Origin: Juglans regia
Taxonomy: Eukaryota > Streptophyta > Magnoliopsida > Fagales > Juglandaceae
Assembly (NCBI RefSeq): GCF_001411555.2
Contig: NW_023361359.1
Location: forward strand, 186,001 to 250,000
DNA length: 64,000 nucleotides
Direction of reading: 5' to 3'
In this document: in pieces, positions 56,780 to 64,000 of the stretch
How the letters are laid out: each line of letters begins with the position of its first letter
How positions within the stretch are numbered: the stretch's first letter is position 1
Notes under the pieces: model-generated
Told to the model about the DNA's origin: nothing
Database searches by the model: none
Seen by the model: only the letters and a program-made list of their open reading frames with translations
Translations under genes and position numbers: made by a program

Positions 56780-59700
56780 TTTCAAAACAACCCAAGTAAG
56801 TGTTTAACATTTTTTCCAAAACAAGGGACCATTCCAAAAAGCTTAAACCTTAATTCATTTCCATTACAAGTAATATGGTCTCTTTCAAAACAACATGGCT
56901 CTCTCTCTCTCTCTCTCCTTTTTTTTTTAATCCTTTCATTTATCCTTGCCCTGATTAACGAACCTCCTTAGCTCCTCGAAGAGCTGTAAAACCTTAGTGA
57001 TAAATTGGTCGGTGACTTCTAGTCTATCTACCAGGGAGGGCTCAGAAGAGCTCTCAGTGCTCTTTGACACCTCCTTGACTGTTGGGGGTACTGACCTCTT
57101 GCATTTCACCATGTGGGATCTCTTCGTGTCCTATCACAACTTCTACCATTCCGGATGGGGAATGGTAGTGAAAACTACCACATTGATATTTCGAAAAATC
57201 TCAGCAAGTAAACATACAACATATAACAGATAACATGGGCATATAATGGAAAACCATGAAATGAATGCATGGACATGTACTTGACATAAAACTTGACTTA
57301 TGCAACTTGACCTTTTTTGGAACATGAAATGGAGATCCTTAGACTTTTTAGAAAAACATCTTTGACATCTTTTTCATGTTGATCATTGCATATCATATCA
57401 TATCATATCATATGAGCTCATGGTCTTGTTCATTTCATATAACACATGGGTGGACACATCACGGCTCCCCTATGCACCGTGTGTTCTTGCTAGTTACTAC
57501 ATGGCCAATGGTCCGTATACCATGGTGAATACGTCATGTTCATATTCATTATAACACAACATTATTTCATCGAGTTATTTGCCTTATTCTTGGCACCCAC
57601 TAGCGTTAGGTGCTACTTCGCTCTGGCACCCCTTCCAAAAAAATCCATTCGAGGTATGCTGATGATTCTTTGTCGACCTAGAGGTTATCACTCCATTCTT
57701 ATGCACTCTAGACTGGACATAAGAGTTCCACAAGGACATTCTTCCATCCTAACATTTGGGGTCATGATAGAAACATGTACCGACTCCTCTTTCGAGAAAC
57801 ATCATTTACTCAAATGCATGTGACATGAGACTTGAGAAATTCTTTTCTTTTCATAAAACATGTGATATATGAGATGTCGTGTATGCATGAAAACAAGCAT
57901 AGCACATTTCGGTTTATAGCTTAACAACAATAGAACTTTCATATGCATAACATGTTACGTAGGCAAACACTTAAAACATATTGTAACGCCCCACCTATTT
58001 ATCCTTATAGATTAACTCTTAGATCAACACTAGATTTTAGAAGACTAGTTCATTAGAGTAGTCCATGACCCTAAGAGCTTTAGAAAGAATTAAATTAAGT
58101 TTAGGTTAAGAACATTGATCGATCACCACATGATTAGTGATCTTGAAACTATGTTGTAAGCTTGATTTTTATTTTTATCATTTCTCATCCTTTTGTTCTA
58201 AGATTTCCTTATTTGGGTATCCATTTCCATTATTCTTAGATCATATTAGGACTCTAGTTAAACCTTTATACATGTCATTAAAGATAATGACATGTCAAAA
58301 CCCGAATTCACTCTAATCGTCACCCATGTGTACTCTTGTGTGCATCATCACTTGGCAACCAACTCCCCACTGTCTATCACCTATGTAGGGCACTTAAGAG
58401 TGCCTTAAATCTAGGCATAACAACCATAGAGATGTGTCCAAATGAATAAGACAAAATGGTTGGCCTTGGGAATGCATCTTACCTGGCGGCATGATGGCTT
58501 GCCTTCATGCCATGCATTTACTTCTCCTCCCTTTCTCCACTCCCCCACAGAAACTCTCCCTCTTCCCCTAGCCATTTTAGGCTTACATAGATGCAATGAT
58601 GATGAAAAAATCAACCAACCACACACGACAAGAGGCTTCTAGGCAACATCATCACCCACTGCCCAACCCAACCAATGGCAAGCCTTCTTGGCCGCGACTC
58701 ACCAATCATTTGAGCCCAATATAAACTCATCTCCCCTTCACTTGTTCCTCACTTCAGTTCCTCAAGCCTTCCTTGAGTGTTCTTGAGAGCCTCTCTTCCC
58801 TTGTTCTTTGAGTGTTCTTGAAGTTCTAAGTGAGTTCTTGAGTTTGTGAGTTTTGAGTGGGAAGCTTAGGAGGGCCACAATATCATTGTAAGTTTTTCTC
58901 TCTAGATCTTAGTTTATGTGTTAAGTTGTGTCTTTGAGTGTTAGTATCAATCTTGGGTGAATATAGAATGAGATACTGTGTTTAGCTAGAAGTCGAAATA
59001 TTGGTGGATAGGTTTAGTGTTTAAAATTATTTTTGGTGAAGATATTAGTTATGGTATACCTTGATAATTCTTGATATGATTTGAGTATGTCTTAGAATAA
59101 TCTTTGAAGGTTTAGTTCGAGGTTTGAAACATGTCATAATATGTTTTAATTTCTATCTTGTGTTGATCATCAAAGCATGTATGGTTTGACTTATCATGCT
59201 TCATTTGAGGAAATTAACTTATTTTACTTAGGCTTGAAATATGAGCATTTAGAAAGCCCTATGATTGGGATAAGATTAATGCATGATTTAATTCTAGCAT
59301 GTCATTGATAGAGATGTCATATCACGCATCACTTGAGGTTTAGTTAGATTTAAGAATTTTATTAGGCATGAATAAGTGTTGGGATGAACTTGCTCAAGGT
59401 TAAGCTTTTATTCATCATTGAGGATTTCCGATGATCATCTTTTTATTGGATGAATTTTTCATGCATGCATACATGAAGATCAATAGTCAAAACTTTATAT
59501 AGGCATCAACTAGAGAGCATGCCACGAATTGAGGATGAATAGGCTAAGATCCTTTTGATTTTTAAGGCATAGACGATCTTAGAACGTTCAAGATATGAGG
59601 ACTTTGGATTCTAGTTAAGTTTGGAGAACATTTGCATTAGTAGCAGTATTTGGAAGTTAGGGGTATTTTCACAATTTCTCTTTATCTAGAAGATTTTAAT

Positions 59701-62700
59701 TTTTCTTTGAAGTGTAGTTTTAACTTAGTGCAATTCTTTTTAAGTATCGCATGAAAAATTATTTTTATCACGACCCCAAAAGCTAGGATGGGGAAGTATC
59801 CTGGTGGAACTCATTCGTCCACTCTGGAGTGATTAAATATAGAGTGGTAACCCATGGGTTGACGAAGAACAGTCAACAGACTTTGAATGGATTCTTTTTA
59901 AAGAATGCTAGAGCGAAGTCATACGTTATGACACCTAATGCTGGTGGGTGTACATGTTATGATTTTTACGATGTTATGTTATGTTATATTACCAATGCAT
60001 TAGGAATGAGTCTATAGACAACGTAGTTTCAACATAAGTTGTACTACAGTCATTGTTAGGTATTCACAGTGCATATGGAGAACTATGATGATACCATACA
60101 TTATGTTAATTCCATGATTTTATTGTAATTCTTGATGAAAGACTAAGTTTTTAACGACGGAAGTGAAATTATGTTCTCTGTAAGAAAATGCGCATCAAAA
60201 GTCATTTTTTCTGGAGAAATCTGAATGTGAGACAAATACAGTTTTTTGCATTGCATGTTTATCATTCTTCATGCATAGTCTATCTTTGTGCACGTTAGTT
60301 GTCTAACTTACTGAGGTTTCAAGTAAATCTCACCCTTTGTGGACCCACTATCATTTCACTCAAAATGATAGAAATTGTAGATGCAGATAGACCCAATGGA
60401 CCAGTGGATCAAGAGGATTGAGGAGGAACTAGATGTCGACAGGAGACTTGATCTTATTTTAATATTTCTAGGCATAACCCTTCGTGCCATATAGAGCATG
60501 AAGAAGCTAGTTTAGATTTTTTTTTTGAAACTTGGTATTCTGTACTAAGATTAAGCTACCTGATGATTTGAAACTTATGGTTTAATCAATATTATTGGGA
60601 TGATTTAGTTATTTTGGCATAAGTTCATTTTCACCCTTACTTTCTGCTGCGATTCTTGCATACTGCTAGCTGCATTTCTAAGATGCATTGCATATTAACT
60701 ATCATGTACTGAGGTATGTAATCTTGTGTTGCATGTCCCGATAATCTAAGTCTTCGTTACATCCCAAGCGAAGGTTGGAGGCGTCACACATATCATACAC
60801 GAAATAACAATGATCAATCCGAACATATACACATAGACATGGCCAAAACTACCAAGGTTCACAAAGCATGTAAAAATAATCTTTTGACATGAGCAAACAC
60901 GAATCACTTATAGCCTATAGATCATGGAAAAATTGAAACAATATATATTCATATAATCATGGAGTAACAAGTATATACAATAGCAACCAAGATGCAAAGT
61001 CCACGCAACCATATACAAATATTAGCCGAGGTAGGTTGGGGGTCTACTTACCACAAATCCGTCATAAGTTATTATAAGTAAGCTGAAATAGAGTTTATGT
61101 AACTCAATAGAACAAAGGACCAAACCCCAATCCACTGTGTGTGTAGTTGTTAGGGTTTGTTGTCTTGCTCATGATGGTGCTTCAAACAATTGGTCTAGAG
61201 GTTTTAGAAAATAAAACCATTGAGTTCATTCGACCTTATCTAGGTCATGAACGTGTGGGTGGTGAGCATGTGTTATGGTTGGATGGCTTGAAGAAGAAAT
61301 GAGGATTTGGATCCTCAAACTTTCGATCTCCCACCCCCCAGAAAAAAACCTAGAGTATTTCAAAGGTTGAAACAACCCTTCGTGTGAGTGTGTTCTTGGT
61401 GATTAAATCCCTTTGAGATTCATCACTTTTGAAATAGGCGTGTATGTGTGTTTAGAGGAAAAAGATGGATGAAAGTGTGATTCTCACCGTGTGATTCTTC
61501 CTTACTTGGAGTCATGACTTCTTGCTTGTGGGGAGAAAATAGTGTTTGTTTGCTTGAGGAGAAAATGTAAGAAAATGGTGTTTGAAACTTGGAAGAGAGA
61601 AATCTTCTAAGTGGCGTGTAGGGGAGTGTGGAGAGGAAGAGAGAAAGAGTGAAATCTGAAAGTGCCAAAGAGAAAAAGCCCTTGGGCATGTGGCTTCTCC
61701 CCCTTTTTATAGATTTTTCCAACGAATCCCATTGGTTGCTTATGGACCATTGCATGTAGGCCATGTGGCATGTGCCCCTTCCCTTGGCCGAAACTCCTTC
61801 CTCTTCTTCCATCATTGGATGACTTTGGAAAGATCAAGGGCCACATTAGACTTGTGGCATGTGTCTTGCCCCAAGCCAAACCCTAAAGTCCTCTAAGTCC
61901 CTTCCATTCTGTCTAGGTTCAATATACTCTAGGTGCAAAAGTTTAAAATCCACAAAGTCCCTTCACCCCAAGAAAGTGGGTGTGTGCATGCATGCCAAGT
62001 GGCATAGGCGTGTCATGAGTGCATGGTGCCGCCCCGTCTCTCTTTTCCCCATGAGGATCCTTCCTATTTCTTTGCATGTTCCCTAGGTGACTCTCCCACT
62101 ACCCAAAGCCTTCTTGAATCCCTAGAATGACATGTGGCAAGTGAGTGGGTGAGAATGGGTGTGGTGGCCGAAACCCTAGGGCTAGAAAGGTCCTTTCCTC
62201 TGGCACTTCCGACACTTCCAGATGATTGTTCTTCTAGAAGGTCCCTCTACGCAAAGAGTGAGTGACATTTGGCAAAAAAGGGTTGAAATTCCTTGGGTAG
62301 GCGTGTTGCTTATGGAAACCAAAATGCCCTTTTGTCCCTTGAGCTTTCCCAAGTAAATGCCTTGGAATCCCCCTTTTAGTTTCTCCATGCACCATTTCCC
62401 ATGCATATCCCCCTTGGGACTCATCACTTTTGACAAGTGGCATGAGGTGGTGGTGGTTGAGTGGGCGTGTTGGCCAAGTGGCCCTTAGGCCTCCCCTAGG
62501 TGTCCTCATGATAATCTTCTAGAAGCTCCATGCATGAGTGACATGTGGCAAGCCAAGTGGCTTTTTACCATGGTAGGCGTGCAAGACTTTTGGGTTTCCA
62601 AAACCCTAAGCTTCTCTCCCCTTTAGCCTAGTATCATGTCTAGGTTCATTGTGCTATGCATGCATGACAAGTGGCAAGGCCACAAGGTGTTGGGCATGCT

Positions 62701-62906
62701 CGTTGATCCTTGAGACAGTTGGGCTTAAGCCCAAATGGGTTGGCCGAAATTCTAAGGCTTAGGTGGTGTATCTCATGGGCTTGGGTACCTAGTGCACTAA
62801 AGAAATAATGAGCCCCAAGGCTTCTAAACATTCTATACCTAATTCATGGCCCACAAAATAAATAATAAACTGGCGACGAAGACTTGGCTAAGTCCAGGTT
62901 ATCACA
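56780..62906 (-). mobile_element. Reverse LTR (H), about 3.3 kb net, interrupted by solo LTR C
   Basis: On the minus strand it begins TGTGATAACCTGGAC (62906), just after a remnant ending GGGGGAAGGATG, the sequence that commonly precedes a gypsy 3' LTR. It carries the family blocks on the minus strand (57440-57790: ATCATGACCCCAAATG, CTCTAGA/TGGAGT). It appears truncated at about 56780 against the forward LTR end. A short CT run sits near 56900. The region 61050-62900 has several His/Gly-rich frames without domains; none is supported as a gene. Confidence 0.6.
57982..60788 (+). mobile_element. Solo LTR C, 2807 bp, TSD CATAT
   Basis: It starts TGTAACGCCCCACC and ends GGCGTCACA, flanked by perfect CATAT at 57977-57981 and 60789-60793. 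It carries the family blocks in forward sense (59767 ATCACGACCCC, TCCACTCTGGAGTG, GGTAACCC; 60320 AGTAAATCTCACCC). There is no primer-binding site or coding region inside or beside it, so it is a solo LTR. It is the best reference copy of the LTR family in the window. Confidence 0.9.
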
Positions 62907-63860
62907 TCCTTCCCCCTTAAGAAAAGATTTTGTTCTCGAAATTAGCACTGTAATTATCAACTAAAAATAACACGCAACACGTAATATCGGGATTATTACC
63001 TCTATTACTTGTAGCCGTGGAATCTTTAGATGATGATGATGGGGATGGTACTTCATTTTCTTCTTCCATCACTGAATCTTGCGAAAAAATAAAATAGTGT
63101 CCAAATCATAGTCATAGTACATGTTCACCCTCATCACATTCAACTTATGCTTTATCTCAAGCTCAGTGTCTTTAATGGGTTGCTCCTCCTCACAGAACTC
63201 AATATGGTCCATAGATGTATTTGATGTCTCAAAAGGGGTATAACTATTCGCATGAGTTTTCGCAGCGCAGCTCGTTTCTGCCTCTCGGTTGAGTGCAAGC
63301 AACCTAATTCTCTCAGCGTCCTTCCATACCAACGAGTCACATGGGGGTTGTCACTCTTCATGCGGTAATGCTTGCCATAGGAAAATACTTCCTTGAGAAT
63401 CTGCATCCATCACATGGGTGTGATGGTGCTCAAACTTCTCTAGTTGTTGCCAGTGTGCAGCCATCATCCGATCTCTTCTCTCACGTCAATTTATGTGACT
63501 ACATTCTCATCTTTCTCTAATTTAAGCTACTGATGAGACAGACATACATGGGGTTTTTCTAGGTCACGTCATGCCCTATTTCAAGGGTATGCTAGGTGCA
63601 CACAAAGTTACTACAATTAGCTTCGACAAAAATCAAACAAGAATCCATATAAACAAGTCAAACATACAACCAGTCAAACACATATATTCATCCAATGTCT
63701 AGATCTAACATACAAATAAGTGAGGGTATTTATTCCTCATCGAATCTCTCTCTCCCAGGTTGCTTCTTGAAAATCTAGGTTATTCCAAAGTACTTTCACT
63801 AAAGGTATCTTTCGATTCCTTAATTCTTACTTACTCCTTTCGATCCACAATCTGTACTAG
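62907..63860 (-). other. Internal remnant next to LTR H, product not recognised
   Basis: On the minus strand, overlapping frames at 63152-63406 (NPHVTRWYGRTLRELGCLHS, RQKRAALRKLMR) and 63069-63332 exist, ending near FENKIFS just before the LTR. The last block resembles the usual end of gypsy pol (NFExKIF), but no integrase or chromodomain could be read. I do not recognise the first frame. It is best treated as decayed retroelement sequence. Confidence 0.4.
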
Positions 63861-64000
63861 TGTGACAACCTGAACTTTGCCAAGTCCCCGTTCATATTTT
63901 TATTTGAATACTATTTTAGTTATTGGATAGGTGCTAGGTGTTAGAGGAATGCCTTAAGGTATGTTCTATTTTGGACCTTAGAGTTTTAGGCTTAAAGAGC
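63861..64000 (+). repeat. Start of a forward LTR related to LTR H (runs off the window)
   Basis: TGTGACAACCTGAACTTTGC followed by CAAGTCCCCG closely matches the start of LTR H on the other strand (TGTGATAACCTGGACTTAGC). Only the first 140 bases are in the window. Confidence 0.6.

Overview
This is plant nuclear DNA. The one intact gene is split by long, AT-rich introns with plant-type splice sites, and nearly everything else is plant transposable elements: Ty3/gypsy LTRs, RNase H-bearing L1-type LINEs, a hAT transposon, a TRIM and MITEs. The element mix fits a woody eudicot. Two MITEs look like types I associate with Fagales (walnut/hickory), but that is a weak impression made without a search. 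There is no sign of bacterial, organellar or viral coding content apart from retroelement remnants and one possible mitochondrial insert.

Bases 1-33,100 are a nest of transposons that can be unpacked from target-site duplications (TSDs). A forward Ty3/gypsy element (F: LTR end 30306-32575, primer-binding site 32581, gag scrap to about 33103) was hit by a second element of the same family in reverse (A). A comprises a 5' LTR of about 3.1 kb net spread over 16496-30305, gag 15230-16332, protease 12762-13261 and reverse transcriptase 1-312, and it runs off the left edge. A was then hit five times: by solo LTR B (313-12756, TSD ATTCC), by a related LTR B2 (17673-22429), by a full-length 5.9-kb LINE-2 (23022-28948, 17-bp TSD), by 5'-truncated LINE-3 (13262-15152), and, inside B2, by the 174-bp LINE-4 (11-bp TSD). 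LTR B holds LINE-1 (2076-11117, 15-bp TSD), and LINE-1 holds a 4.45-kb hAT element (4312-8764, 8-bp TSD) whose transposase is intact apart from one nonsense codon. The chain F > A > B > LINE-1 > hAT is five levels deep.

Bases 33,100-39,200 hold LTR fragments of the same family in reverse, a microsatellite, a Tourist-like MITE and AT-rich DNA leading to the gene promoter. Bases 39,236-52,300 carry the only host gene: a forward, seven-coding-exon gene for a 442-residue protein with five CCCH zinc fingers of the plant ZFN1/2/3 family. Its leader has two short upstream ORFs, one intron appears to use a GC donor, and the introns carry a MITE, two LINE remnants in opposite orientations, a complete TRIM and a TRIM solo LTR.

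Bases 52,300-64,000 return to repeats: a possible hAT-type fragment, an interrupted forward LTR with a copia-like LTR inside it, and a long reverse LTR (56780-62906) into which a clean 2.8-kb solo LTR (57982-60788, TSD CATAT) has inserted. Past its start lie remnants of the element's internal region, and a further LTR of the same type begins at 63861. Apart from the zinc-finger gene no coding region in the window looks functional; the hAT transposase and LINE-2 are the least decayed.
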